Virus record (IMG/VR): IMGVR_UViG_3300044796_000662
Coordinates: 298,938 to 362,937 of that record
DNA length: 64,000 nucleotides
Source: a virus
Reading direction: 5' to 3' (one strand)
The first letter of the stretch is position 1. Every line of letters begins with the position of its first letter. Below the pieces are notes generated by a model that did not search any database, was not told where the DNA came from, and was given only the letters and a program-made list of their open reading frames with translations. Shown here piece by piece: positions 1 to 5,556 of this stretch. A program made the translations under genes and the position numbers.

Positions 1-43
1 GGAGGAGTGTCTTCTCCTCCTCGGTCCAGAACGTGTAGGCCAT
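1..43 (-). CDS. Start of a small protein, cut by the window edge
   Basis: An ATG at 43 on the minus strand opens a frame that runs off the left edge and begins MAYTFWTEEEKTLL. The W-T-E-E-E-K-x-L-L pattern is like the first helix of a SANT/Myb-type or other helix-turn-helix DNA-binding domain, but only 14 residues are visible. No strong ribosome binding site precedes it. A hairpin (ggaggag/ctcctcc) lies inside the coding part at 1-20. It sits just downstream of the tRNA-Pro, in the same direction. Confidence 0.4.
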   Translation of the reverse strand, partial: MAYTFWTEEEKTLL

Positions 44-65
44 CGACTAGAAGCCGTACACCATG

Positions 66-320
66 TCACTCGTCGGGATGAGAGGATTCGAACCTCCGAC
101 CCCCTGGTCCCGAACCAGGTGCGCTACCAGACTGCGCTACATCCCGTTGCTTCAGCATCTTCGCGTACCGCTTCTCGCGGTCCCTCACCGTAACCTTGCC
201 AACCCCAAGCGCGTTGGCGATGAACCAGGTCTGCGAACCGTCCGCCCGCATCTGCGCCACCTGCTTGCAGAAGCGCTCCAGTTCCTCGTCCGACAGGTTG
301 CGGTTGTCAATCGACGCCAT
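66..320 (-). CDS. Small helix-turn-helix-like protein whose frame runs through tRNA-Pro
   Basis: 84 residues from an ATG preceded by an AGGGGG ribosome binding site. Residues 8-57 are mostly helical with a plausible helix-turn-helix (TWFIANALGVGKVTVRDREK), so DNA binding is inferred. From about residue 58 the frame enters the tRNA-Pro gene, so the last 26 residues are encoded by tRNA sequence and the protein may be translated across a processed tRNA. The functional part probably ends before that. No family is recognised. Confidence 0.5.
   Translation of the reverse strand: MASIDNRNLSDEELERFCKQVAQMRADGSQTWFIANALGVGKVTVRDREKRYAKMLKQRDVAQSGSAPGSGPGGRRFESSHPDE
73..146 (-). tRNA. tRNA-Pro(CGG)
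   Basis: Cloverleaf on the minus strand: acceptor CGGGATG/CATCCCG, D arm with GTCTGGTA, anticodon stem CCTGG/CCAGG around loop TTCGGGA (anticodon CGG) and T loop TTCGAAT. Discriminator A. No encoded CCA. The 5' end overlaps a small reading frame. Confidence 0.93.
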
Positions 321-342
321 GACCCCCTAGCCTATCACACAG

Positions 343-415
343 TGCGGCCTTCCGGAATCGAACCGGCATGGTCCGTGTTTCAAACGGATGCAATCACCAG
401 ACTTGCTCAGGCCGC
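343..415 (-). tRNA. tRNA-Phe(GAA)
   Basis: Acceptor GCGGCCT/AGGCCGC is perfect; anticodon stem TCCGT/ACGGA encloses TTGAAAC (anticodon GAA); T loop TTCGATT; discriminator A; no CCA. The first T-stem pair is a G-A mismatch. It is one of two GAA tRNAs in this array. Confidence 0.88.
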
Positions 416-417
416 GT

Positions 418-486
418 TGCGGGCCGGGGAGTCGCGCCCCGTCAGGCTGGCTTATGAGACCGACCCAGCATCTCCGCTTGCCCCGC
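418..486 (-). tRNA. tRNA-Met-like (CAT), atypical
   Basis: 69 nt squeezed between two good tRNAs. It has acceptor GCGGGGC/GCCCGC with one mismatch, an anticodon loop CTCATAA (CAT) in a context like bacterial tRNA-fMet, and a T stem CGGGG/CCCCG. The T loop is CGCGACT instead of TTCGANT, the D arm is short and the anticodon stem has a C-A mismatch. It is either a divergent tRNA-Met/Ile or a decaying copy. Confidence 0.5.
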
Positions 487-488
487 GG

Positions 489-561
489 TGGTCACGGAGG
501 GACTCGAACCCCCGACGCACTGCTCTTCAGGCAGTCGCTCTACCAACTGAGCTACGCGACC
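489..561 (-). tRNA. tRNA-Phe(GAA), second copy
   Basis: Acceptor GGTCGCG/CGTGACC, D arm GCTCAGTTGGTAGAGC, anticodon stem ACTGC/GCAGT with loop CTGAAGA (anticodon GAA, G37 instead of the usual A37), T loop TTCGAGT, discriminator A, no CCA. Its sequence differs strongly from the other tRNA-Phe at 343-415, so it is not a recent duplicate. Confidence 0.88.
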
Positions 562-577
562 ATGTTTTTCGTGAACG

Positions 578-1081
578 TCAGGTTGTCGGTGGCTCCTCGG
601 GAGGAGGCAACGACAGCGTGTGAACTTGCTCTACCGGAACCCCGAGCATCGCTGCGATCTGCTCTCGTTCGCTCTGACCCACGGCGGGCTCGGCCACCTT
701 GGGCGGCTCCTCTTCCTCCCACTTGATGTCCCCGGTCTCGTTGACCTTGACGATGCAGGCCCAGCATCCCCGCATGTCCTTGTCGAAGATGTAGCCGGGC
801 GCTTCAGTCGAGTGCGTGTGCAGCTTGCGCCAGGCTTCCCACTGCCCGCCCGCCTCAACCATCTCGTGGTGGTCGAAGCCGTCGATGCCCTTGAGCAGGA
901 AGCGGTTGTTCATGCCGAGGATACGGGCGAAGTCCCTGTTCTTCGCCTTGACGCGCACCGTACCAGCGCGGGGGTCAAGCCACCGTGCCTGCGTGTTGCC
1001 GCAGCGGCAGACCGTCCAACCGCACTCGGGGTCAAGGGCTCGGATGTCGAGGCACTTCGCGCAGAGCAGAGCTTTCGTCAT
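578..1081 (-). CDS. Zinc-ribbon protein of unknown function
   Basis: 167 residues. The N-terminus carries a short zinc-ribbon-like pair (C7-x2-C and CRC near residue 25), followed by a basic segment and a C-terminal acidic, proline-rich tail. The start ATG follows GCGAGGGC. A GC-rich hairpin (ACCCCGG/CCGGGGT) lies in the leader at about 1100-1130. The protein resembles the many small phage proteins with zinc ribbons elsewhere in this window; no family or function is recognised. Confidence 0.7.
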   Translation of the reverse strand: MTKALLCAKCLDIRALDPECGWTVCRCGNTQARWLDPRAGTVRVKAKNRDFARILGMNNRFLLKGIDGFDHHEMVEAGGQWEAWRKLHTHSTEAPGYIFDKDMRGCWACIVKVNETGDIKWEEEEPPKVAEPAVGQSEREQIAAMLGVPVEQVHTLSLPPPEEPPTT

Positions 1082-1207
1082 GCCCTCGCTCTACACCAAA
1101 AGCGGAACCCCGGAGAGTAGCCTTCCCCGGGGTCCCTTTGTGCGACTTGCGCCGCTCGTCTTTTTAGGGTGACCACTGGCGTTTAAGGTCGGCAGTGAGT
1201 CCTGAGC

Positions 1208-1303
1208 CTCTAGTGTCCTGTCGCTAGACGACCGCCCTGTAGGTGTTGCGTAGCTGCGCGAGGCAGCAGCAGGGTGGGCGGGATTCAAACCCGCGTCCTA
1301 GAG
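1208..1303 (-). tRNA. Candidate circularly permuted tRNA, Glu/Gln-like
   Basis: On the minus strand the 3' half comes first: anticodon-stem strand CTCTA (1303-1299), GGAC, T arm GCGGG-TTTGAAT-CCCGC, acceptor strand CCACCCT (1277-1271) and discriminator G1270. After a 31-nt linker comes the 5' half: acceptor AGGGCGG (1238-1232), TC, D arm GTCT-AGCGACA-GGAC, AC and TAGAG (1212-1208). Acceptor strands pair at 6 of 7 positions (one C-A), and TAGAG/CTCTA pair perfectly. The two halves total 65 nt, so a 7-nt loop gives 72 nt. The anticodon cannot be read. Joining is inferred, not shown. Confidence 0.5.
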
Positions 1304-1375
1304 AATTGTTGCCTTCCGTTCGATTGGCCTCCCGACGATGTTGCTGAGTCTGGAGTAGTAGTCTCAGGCTGAGCC

Positions 1376-1503
1376 GCGCTACGGGTTGCGTCTGCCAATT
1401 TCGCCACCCCCGTGTTGTCAGGTCCAGCCTTTACGGCCGGGCCTTGCACCCTGCGGTGCAGTACGGGGGGAAGGATTCGAACCTTCAGCTTTCGCCGTCG
1501 CGC
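1376..1503 (-). tRNA. Candidate circularly permuted class II tRNA, Leu-like
   Basis: The 3' half comes first on the minus strand: GCGCGAC (1503-1497), a short variable arm GGC-GAAA-GCT, T arm GAAGG-TTCGAAT-CCTTC, acceptor CCCCCGT (1469-1463), discriminator A1462. A 48-nt linker follows, holding a perfect tgcacc/ggtgca hairpin. Then the 5' half: acceptor ACGGGGG (1413-1407), TG, the tRNA-Leu-type D arm GCG-AAATTGGCAGA-CGC, AACCC and GTAGCGC. The acceptor is perfect at 7 of 7 and the linker of two nt to the D stem is canonical for Leu. The halves total 80 nt. The closing helix has one G-A mismatch and AACCC is an unexplained bulge. Confidence 0.45.
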
Positions 1504-1562
1504 TAGATGAGTCTGAATCTGAGTCTGAGCTTGAACTCCACTCTTGTCTTACACCGCCGAGG

Positions 1563-2315
1563 TCACGGCGCGAAGACGAAATCGAAGATGGGCTTGCCGG
1601 CGGACAGATCCTTCGGCACGTCGTGGCTGTTGGCGGTCTCCTTGGCCTGCTTGACCGCGTGCTGGAGCTTCTCGATCCGAGCGAGCAGGAGATCCTTCTG
1701 GTCCATCGGCATCGCCCCGGAATACTTGATGGTCTTCCAGGTGCCGGTGATCTTGTCCTCCGTAATGAGCTGGACCTGCGCCGGGTGCTCCTTCGAGCCC
1801 GGGTGCATCACGAGAGGCACCTGGAGCTTCTTCGTGCGGACCGTCTCGGTCGGCTGCGTCGCGTAGAGGCTCTGCTCCTTGTCGAGCGTCCACTTCTCGG
1901 CCGGGTCGAGCGTCGGCATCTTCTTGACCTCCGTGTAGAGGTCGTCGAGCTGGTGCCCGAGCCAGAGCAGGTACGTGACCGGGGCATCCTTCAGGATCGT
2001 CTTGCCCTCCACGACCACGTCCGCCTTCGCGGAGCAGTTCGTGACGTCGCGCTGGAAGGTCATGTCGAACAGCTCGGTCTGCTCCTTCTGAATGGTCTTC
2101 AGGAGGACGGCCGTGTTCTGCTGGACGTTCTGGCGCTCGTCCGGCAGCATCTCGTGCAGGTTCGACTCCGGGTTCGCGTCGCGAGCCGACCACGTCTTCA
2201 CGTGGCCGCTGAAAAGCGCCGGCTTCTGGAACGTGTGGTAGATGGCGGTCAGCTTCTCGGCCACCTTCGTCTTGAGGCCCGACTCGATGGCAAGAACGTG
2301 ATGCAGCTTCGACAT
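1563..2315 (-). CDS. DUF7873-like protein
   Basis: 250 residues starting MSKLHHVLAIESG. The start at 2315 is chosen because GGAGACC lies 3 nt upstream; a frame extension to 2369 lacks such a site. The opening pattern (short basic start, then HHVLAIE and a helical TKVAEKLTAIYHTFQKP segment) resembles, from memory, a family found in actinobacterial and phage genomes now called DUF7873. The rest is mixed alpha/beta with no catalytic motif seen. Function is unknown. It ends just upstream of the permuted tRNA locus. Confidence 0.8.
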   Translation of the reverse strand: MSKLHHVLAIESGLKTKVAEKLTAIYHTFQKPALFSGHVKTWSARDANPESNLHEMLPDERQNVQQNTAVLLKTIQKEQTELFDMTFQRDVTNCSAKADVVVEGKTILKDAPVTYLLWLGHQLDDLYTEVKKMPTLDPAEKWTLDKEQSLYATQPTETVRTKKLQVPLVMHPGSKEHPAQVQLITEDKITGTWKTIKYSGAMPMDQKDLLLARIEKLQHAVKQAKETANSHDVPKDLSAGKPIFDFVFAP

Positions 2316-2391
2316 GGTGGTCTCCGATCCGATTTGGGTCTGTGGGTCAGTAGTACACCGGACCCCCACCCCTTCAGGACCGTCAACGTGG

Positions 2392-2463
2392 TACCCCGTG
2401 CGAGAATCGAACTCGCGTTCCGAGATTGAAAGTCTCGTAGCCTGCCACTAGCGTGAACGGGGC
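2392..2463 (-). tRNA. tRNA-Glu(TTC)
   Basis: Acceptor GCCCCGT/ACGGGGT (one G-U), anticodon stem CGAGA/TCTCG with loop CTTTCAA (anticodon TTC), T arm GCGAG-TTCGATT-CTCGC, discriminator A. The D stem is weak. It lies between divergent genes, transcribed away from the sigma-like gene at 2512. Confidence 0.88.
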
Positions 2464-2511
2464 GAAAATAGCTGGCCTGAAGCGGTTGGGGTTCGGTGTT
2501 CAATAAGGGTA

Positions 2512-2910
2512 ATGTCCGTCCTGCTCCGGTTGCCCCTCTACATCGAGCCCGCCCTTGCACTCGTTCCCACGCCGACCCCCGAGCCGGCCGAGGAAGACCT
2601 CACGTGGCCCGAGGGTGAGGAACCCGTGCGGCCAAGGACCCGCGGCGAGTGCGAGGATGCCCCGCGCCCGTGCCCGTGGGTCTCGTGCAAGCAGCACCTC
2701 TTCTGGGAATACCTGAAGCACCATCCGGAGGCGACGGTCGAAACGATGAAGCACTCGTGCGTGCTGGACATCGCCGACGAGGGCGGCATGACCCTGGAAG
2801 ATGTCGGCGAGATCTTCGGGCTCACCCGAGAGCGCATCCGACAGCTCGAAACCGATGCCCTGCGGAAGCTCAAGAAGCGCCCGCAGTTGATGCAGTACCG
2901 GGCCGAGTAG
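2512..2910 (+). CDS. Sigma region 4-like DNA-binding protein
   Basis: 132 residues. Residues about 92-124 form a sigma-70 region 4.2 helix-turn-helix (TLEDVGEIFGLTRERIRQLE followed by LRKLKK), the part of sigma factors that contacts the -35 element. A CPWVSCKQHLFW motif and CVLDIADEGG precede it; this combination is typical, as I recall, of short sigma-like proteins in myxobacteria. No region 2 is present, so it is more likely a transcriptional regulator or host-mimic than a complete sigma factor. AAGGG precedes the ATG. It is the only plus-strand gene within the tRNA array and its stop abuts tRNA-Glu(CTC). Confidence 0.85.
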   Translation: MSVLLRLPLYIEPALALVPTPTPEPAEEDLTWPEGEEPVRPRTRGECEDAPRPCPWVSCKQHLFWEYLKHHPEATVETMKHSCVLDIADEGGMTLEDVGEIFGLTRERIRQLETDALRKLKKRPQLMQYRAE

Positions 2911-2984
2911 TGCTCTCACGGGGGGTCGAACCCGCGTTTTCCTGGTTGAGAACCAAGCGTCCTAGCCGGTAGACGATGAGAGCA
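2911..2984 (-). tRNA. tRNA-Glu(CTC)
   Basis: Acceptor TGCTCTC/GAGAGCA, a Glu-type D arm (CGTCTACCGGCTAGGACG), anticodon stem CTTGG/CCAGG with loop TTCTCAA (anticodon CTC) and T loop TTCGACC. It starts one base after the stop codon of the plus-strand sigma-like gene, so the two transcripts converge. Confidence 0.87.
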
Positions 2985-3005
2985 TGTGCACGGTTGTGAG
3001 CTTCA

Positions 3006-3113
3006 CACCGGGGGACGGACTCGAACCGCCCACCAGAAGCCCGTGCAACTCGGTCCCTAACGCCAGGGTCCTACTATGCACGGGGCGTTACCCTCTGGCG
3101 CCCAAGCCCCAGT
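3006..3113 (-). tRNA. tRNA with an enlarged, interrupted anticodon loop
   Basis: 108 nt. Acceptor ACTGGGG/CCCCGGT (7 pairs, one G-U), D arm GGGC...GCCC with GGGTAA in the loop, T arm GGCGG-TTCGAGT-CCGTC, discriminator G. The anticodon stem GTGCA/TGCAC encloses 29 nt instead of 7, and most of the excess is a hairpin GGACCCT-GGCGTT-AGGGACC. The amino acid cannot be assigned without knowing whether the insert is removed. An 11-12 nt variable arm suggests a class II or intermediate tRNA. Confidence 0.6.
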
Positions 3114-3133
3114 GGGAAGCCCACAACCGTCAG

Positions 3134-3205
3134 AGCCGGAGAAGGGAATCGAACCCTCTGCGACCTCCTTACGAAAGAGGTGCCCCGCCATGGGGCCTCA
3201 CCGGC
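3134..3205 (-). tRNA. tRNA-Thr(CGT)
   Basis: Acceptor GCCGGTG/CTCCGGC with one T-T mismatch, D arm GCCC-CATGGCG-GGGC, anticodon stem CCTCT/GGAGG with loop TTCGTAA (anticodon CGT), T loop TTCGATT. No CCA. Its 5' end overlaps the stop region of the small gene at 3198. Confidence 0.87.
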
Positions 3206-3323
3206 AGAAGCAGACCACCGTCGTCACAACGACGGCAAAGAGACCGACGACCAACCGCCAGTCCGGAGGGAGCGGCGCCTGATATGCGGCAGGCAAGAGA
3301 GCGAAGTTGAAGTCGAGGGTCAC
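3198..3323 (-). CDS. Small single-span membrane protein
   Basis: 41 residues from a GTG that overlaps the stop of the upstream gene (GTGA), which argues for coupled translation. Residues 24-39 (LVVGLFAVVVTTVVCF) form a membrane segment after a short polar, proline-rich N-terminus. Size and topology would fit a phage holin, spanin partner or other small membrane protein, but no family is recognised. Its last codons overlap the first 8 bases of tRNA-Thr. Confidence 0.5.
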   Translation of the reverse strand: MTLDFNFALLPAAYQAPLPPDWRLVVGLFAVVVTTVVCFCR

Positions 3324-3475
3324 GTTTCCACGTCCTTGCAGTTGCGGCCGTTCTCGGCCGTGATCTCGTCCCACTCCTCGTCGAGGGACTTGATCCAGTT
3401 CTTGATGGTCGTCCAGAGCTTGGCGAAGATGTTCATGCCCTGGGGCATCAACTGAAACGTCAAGATGACGACCAC
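3320..3475 (-). CDS. Small hypothetical protein
   Basis: Frame of 51 codons from GTG 3475, or 38 from an internal ATG at 3436, ending in the GTGA overlap with the next gene. The centre is amphipathic (FAKLWTTIKNWIKSLDEEW) followed by a polar tail. The short hydrophobic start (VVILTF) is present only with the upstream start. No ribosome binding site is convincing, so the start is uncertain. Real coding status rests mainly on the overlap with the membrane protein gene. Confidence 0.4.
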   Translation of the reverse strand: MVVILTFQLMPQGMNIFAKLWTTIKNWIKSLDEEWDEITAENGRNCKDVET

Positions 3476-3479
3476 GTAG

Positions 3480-3563
3480 CGTACGGGGCAGGATTCGAAC
3501 CTGCGATGGGTGTTACCCCGGTCGGTTAACGGCCGACTGCCTTGGCCTCTAGGCTACCCGCAC
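3480..3563 (-). tRNA. Class II tRNA with GTT in the anticodon position
   Basis: 84 nt: acceptor GTGCGGG/CCCGTAC (one G-U), D arm GCCTAGAGGCCAAGGC, anticodon stem GTCGG/CCGAC with loop CCGTTAA, a long variable arm (GGGT...ACCC) and T arm GCAGG-TTCGAAT-CCTGC. Discriminator G. The long variable arm and G73 are serine-type features, yet the triplet reads GTT (Asn), and position 33 is C instead of the near-universal T. Confidence 0.75.
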
Positions 3564-3567
3564 ATGG

Positions 3568-3639
3568 CTGCACCCGCAGGACTCGAACCTGCATCTTATC
3601 CGTTAACAGCGGAGCGCACGGCCATTGTGCTAGGGTGCA
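3568..3639 (-). tRNA. tRNA-Asn(GTT)
   Basis: Perfect acceptor TGCACCC/GGGTGCA, D arm GCACAATGGCCGTGC, anticodon loop CTGTTAA (anticodon GTT), T arm GCAGG-TTCGAGT-CCTGC, discriminator G. An ordinary class I tRNA-Asn lying 4 nt from the class II GTT tRNA. Confidence 0.92.
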
Positions 3640-3985
3640 AAAATGAGATGGGTGCGCCTCCCCTTGCGGTTTGGCGCACCCGTCCCCGAAACGACCAAGC
3701 CTTGACCCCGAAGGGCCTCAGCTCGCCCGTTTCCACGAAACGAACAGGAGCGGATGTCATGCCTGCGGATGCGGATTGGTGGTCCACACTCTTGAGCACC
3801 ACTTGACCCCACCTGTCTTATCGGTGGTAGAGAGCCAGTAAGGCGCCGCTTTTCCACGCATTAGGCTCAAAACTTCTGGGCCCAACCGTGGTGGAGATGA
3901 GGGGCTCTCGGTGCGAACCGGGGCCTTTCATCAGTCCCTGCTAAATTGTCAATGAACGGAGACGCCCCGAAGGGCGGCTCGTTAG
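3640..3985. other. Noncoding spacer in the tRNA array
   Basis: No convincing gene. It holds a perfect 9-bp hairpin (gggtgcgcc at 3650-3658 with ggcgcaccc at 3673-3681) just upstream of tRNA-Asn on the minus strand, and a cgccc-ttcg-gggcg-type tetraloop hairpin at about 3962-3979 downstream of tRNA-Gln. A stretch near 3895-3930 (ggtgcgaaccgg) faintly resembles a T arm, but no matching acceptor or anticodon arm was found. These may be processing signals or remnants of decayed tRNAs. Confidence 0.5.
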
Positions 3986-4057
3986 ATCCAGGAGGGGGAG
4001 TTGAACCCACCGTAGCGAGTTTCAGAGTCTCGCGTCCTACCGTTGGACGATCCTGGA
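3986..4057 (-). tRNA. tRNA-Gln(CTG)
   Basis: Perfect acceptor TCCAGGA/TCCTGGA, D arm GTCCAACGGTAGGAC, anticodon stem around CTCTGAA (anticodon CTG) with one A-A mismatch, T loop TTCAACT. The base after the acceptor is T, not the expected G. Confidence 0.85.
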
Positions 4058-4107
4058 ACAGCGATGCCGTCTTCTGATTCGATCTGATCTGGGTACTGCT
4101 TGACCTA

Positions 4108-4181
4108 GTGCGCCCGGAGGGACTTGAACCCTCACTTCAACGGGTAAGAGCCGCGTATGCTGCATTGACATCACAGGCGCA
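4108..4181 (-). tRNA. tRNA-Lys(CTT)
   Basis: Acceptor TGCGCCT/GGGCGCA, anticodon loop CTCTTAC (anticodon CTT) on a stem with one mismatch and one G-U pair, T arm GAGGG-TTCAAGT-CCCTC. Discriminator C. The D arm is less regular than in its neighbours. Confidence 0.8.
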
Positions 4182-4188
4182 TTGACTG

Positions 4189-4261
4189 TGGGAGGCACGG
4201 GAGTTGAACCCGCATCTTGGGACTTAAAAGGAACCTGCTCTACCGATTGAGCTAACCTCCC
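4189..4261 (-). tRNA. tRNA-Lys(TTT)
   Basis: Acceptor GGGAGGT/GCCTCCC, canonical D arm GCTCAATCGGTAGAGC, anticodon loop CTTTTAA (anticodon TTT) on a stem with two mismatches (GGTTC/GTCCC), T arm GCGGG-TTCAACT-CCCGT, discriminator A. The poor anticodon stem is unusual but everything else is canonical. Confidence 0.82.
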
Positions 4262-4312
4262 AGCGACGTGGTAGGGCAGGTCTGTTTGAGTTGAGTGTGC
4301 ATGGTCTTGTGT

Positions 4313-4399
4313 TGGTGGAGCCGTGCGGAATCGAACCGCCTAGCGCAGAGGCCCGACGTTTACAGCGTCAGTCGCCTTCCAAGGACGAACCCCGACTCC
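4313..4399 (-). tRNA. tRNA-Tyr(GTA) with encoded CCA
   Basis: Class II tRNA: acceptor GGAGTCG/CGGCTCC, anticodon stem TGACG/CGTCG with loop CTGTAAA (anticodon GTA), long variable arm, T loop TTCGATT, discriminator A followed by CCA. It is the first gene of the array in the direction of transcription and the only one here with a genomically encoded CCA end. Confidence 0.92.
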
Positions 4400-4546
4400 A
4401 GAGGGGATATGGAGGATCGGAGTTCTGATAGCTCTCTCGGTTCATCATCGGATACACGTCTCCTGTGATTCCAAGGAACACGCCGGGCAGATCCCGAGCG
4501 TCGGATTCCTCAGATTCGCGAATTTTTCGAGCCCTGAAACGACGAA

Positions 4547-4578
4547 GGCCGCCACCGGGGTTCCCGGGGCGGCCTTTT
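4547..4578 (+). terminator. GC-rich hairpin followed by TTTT
   Basis: Perfect stem ggccgcc/ggcggcc with a 14-nt loop, followed by four T on the plus strand. It reads as a weak intrinsic terminator for plus-strand transcription, though no plus-strand gene lies to its left; on the minus strand no T run follows. Confidence 0.45.
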
Positions 4579-4822
4579 GCACGAGCACTTGCTCGGCTTC
4601 GGACCGCCCCTTACTCTCCCACCTCCGGCTTGGCTTGATTCAAGGAGGTGGGATATGCGGGCGTGTGGAGAATCTGGGCGAACTGGAGGGTCTGATCGAC
4701 GCTACCGCGCAGAACGCAAGATCCCGCCATCGCCTTGAGCGATTTGGCAGACCTTGATTCGAGCGACCAGCGTGTAGACACAGCGTTCTCCGTTGCACCG
4801 TGATGGTGCGTTGACTCTTGCT

Positions 4823-4851
4823 TGTATACGGGCACCACGAAAAGCGCGCAA
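4823..4851 (-). promoter_or_regulatory. Possible sigma-70-type promoter for the tRNA array
   Basis: On the minus strand TTGCGC (4851-4846), a 17-nt spacer and TATACA (4828-4823). Each hexamer matches 4 of 6 consensus bases at the ideal spacing, about 420 nt upstream of tRNA-Tyr and pointing at the array. It does not match the TTGATT/TGTAGT motif found elsewhere in the window. Confidence 0.35.
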
Positions 4852-4890
4852 GGACTTTTCTTGACCCTCGCGCATTTTCTCCCGCACCTT

Positions 4891-5556
4891 TCACGCGGGG
4901 GTCGGGAAGACGGGCGCGACGGGCGACCCGGCCGCGAGCTGCACGATGGTGATCCCGGTCACGTTCGGGAACGGCGAGAGTGCGGCGAGGCTGATGCCCA
5001 CGCCGAGTTCGAGAGCCACTGGCAGGAACGGCGTCCACGCCGTGGTCGGGCTGGTGGTGAACGGCACGCTGGTTCCGTTGACCGTGAGCGACACGTACGG
5101 CTTCCGCGCGTCCCACGAGAACACAATGATCGCCGGGGTACCCGCGACGCCGGCGGCACCGCTCGGAACGGCCGCTGCGACCAAGTTGCCATAGATGTCC
5201 GTGATCTTCGCGCCGACGCGGTTCGAAGAGTCGAGGTAGATGCCGCAGTACCCGAGCGGCGTCGAGGCGTTGTCCACCGAGAACGCGAGCGAGTACGCCG
5301 TGCCCGCGGTCGGCAGAATGACCTGCGCGTTCATGATCCCGCAGACGCCACCGTAGGCTTGGGGGACATTGAGCGAGGTGAGGTCTGTCTCACCAAGACC
5401 TCGGCGGATCAGCGAACCGCCCATGTTCTTCTGAACCGGGGCCACGGTGTAGGGGGTGGCTGCCTGTCCAACACCGCGCAGAGTCGGACCTGCCGAAACC
5501 GTGGGCCAGTTGGGCAGCGCGAGGAACCCTGCCGGGGAGATGATGAAATCGGACAT
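4891..5556 (-). CDS. Probable virion surface (tail fibre-type) protein
   Basis: 221 residues starting MSDFIISPAGFLALP. The start at 5556 follows GAGGAGACC with good spacing; an upstream ATG at 5583 is less likely. Composition is that of extracellular phage structural proteins: rich in Gly, Ala, Thr, Val and Pro, almost no charged residues, with beta-strand runs (SLAFSVDN, CGIYLDSSNRVGAKITD). The middle resembles a concanavalin-like or LamG-like sandwich (AIIVFSWDARKPYVSLTVNG). No enzyme motif. Host contact is inferred. It is divergent from the HExxH gene and shares its start region. Confidence 0.7.
   Translation of the reverse strand: MSDFIISPAGFLALPNWPTVSAGPTLRGVGQAATPYTVAPVQKNMGGSLIRRGLGETDLTSLNVPQAYGGVCGIMNAQVILPTAGTAYSLAFSVDNASTPLGYCGIYLDSSNRVGAKITDIYGNLVAAAVPSGAAGVAGTPAIIVFSWDARKPYVSLTVNGTSVPFTTSPTTAWTPFLPVALELGVGISLAALSPFPNVTGITIVQLAAGSPVAPVFPTPA

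Larger units (their letters stand above)
4400..4890. other. Noncoding region upstream of the tRNA array
   Basis: No convincing gene; the reading frames present on either strand lack ribosome binding sites and family signals. It contains a strong hairpin (4547-4578), a second perfect hairpin (cccacctcc 4618-4626 with ggaggtggg 4644-4652) and a sigma-70-like promoter on the minus strand (4823-4851). It separates the virion-type gene at 4891 from tRNA-Tyr and is probably a leader for the tRNA transcript. Confidence 0.5.

Noticed and set aside
1270-1413. Reading this stretch as one long tRNA-Leu in normal order with a 40-nt intron
   Set aside because: Acceptor pairing would need a shift that destroys the D-arm spacing and leaves a 36-nt variable arm. 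The permuted reading explains more pairs and both expected lengths, though the normal order cannot be fully excluded.
1414-1562. A permuted group I intron around the Leu-like locus
   Set aside because: Flanks are too short and no P, Q, R or S core elements of a group I intron are seen.
3895-3935. A ggtgcgaaccgg stretch that looks like a tRNA T arm
   Set aside because: T loop would be 6 nt and no acceptor or anticodon partner could be found on either side, in normal or permuted order.
3880-3960. A CTGATGA sequence on the minus strand suggesting a hammerhead ribozyme
   Set aside because: No GAAA box follows after a second stem and no cleavage-site triplet is placed correctly.
4640-5116. Minus-strand frame of 158 codons upstream of the tRNA array
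   Set aside because: It overlaps the virion-type gene in another frame, is Arg-rich and has no ribosome binding site or family likeness.
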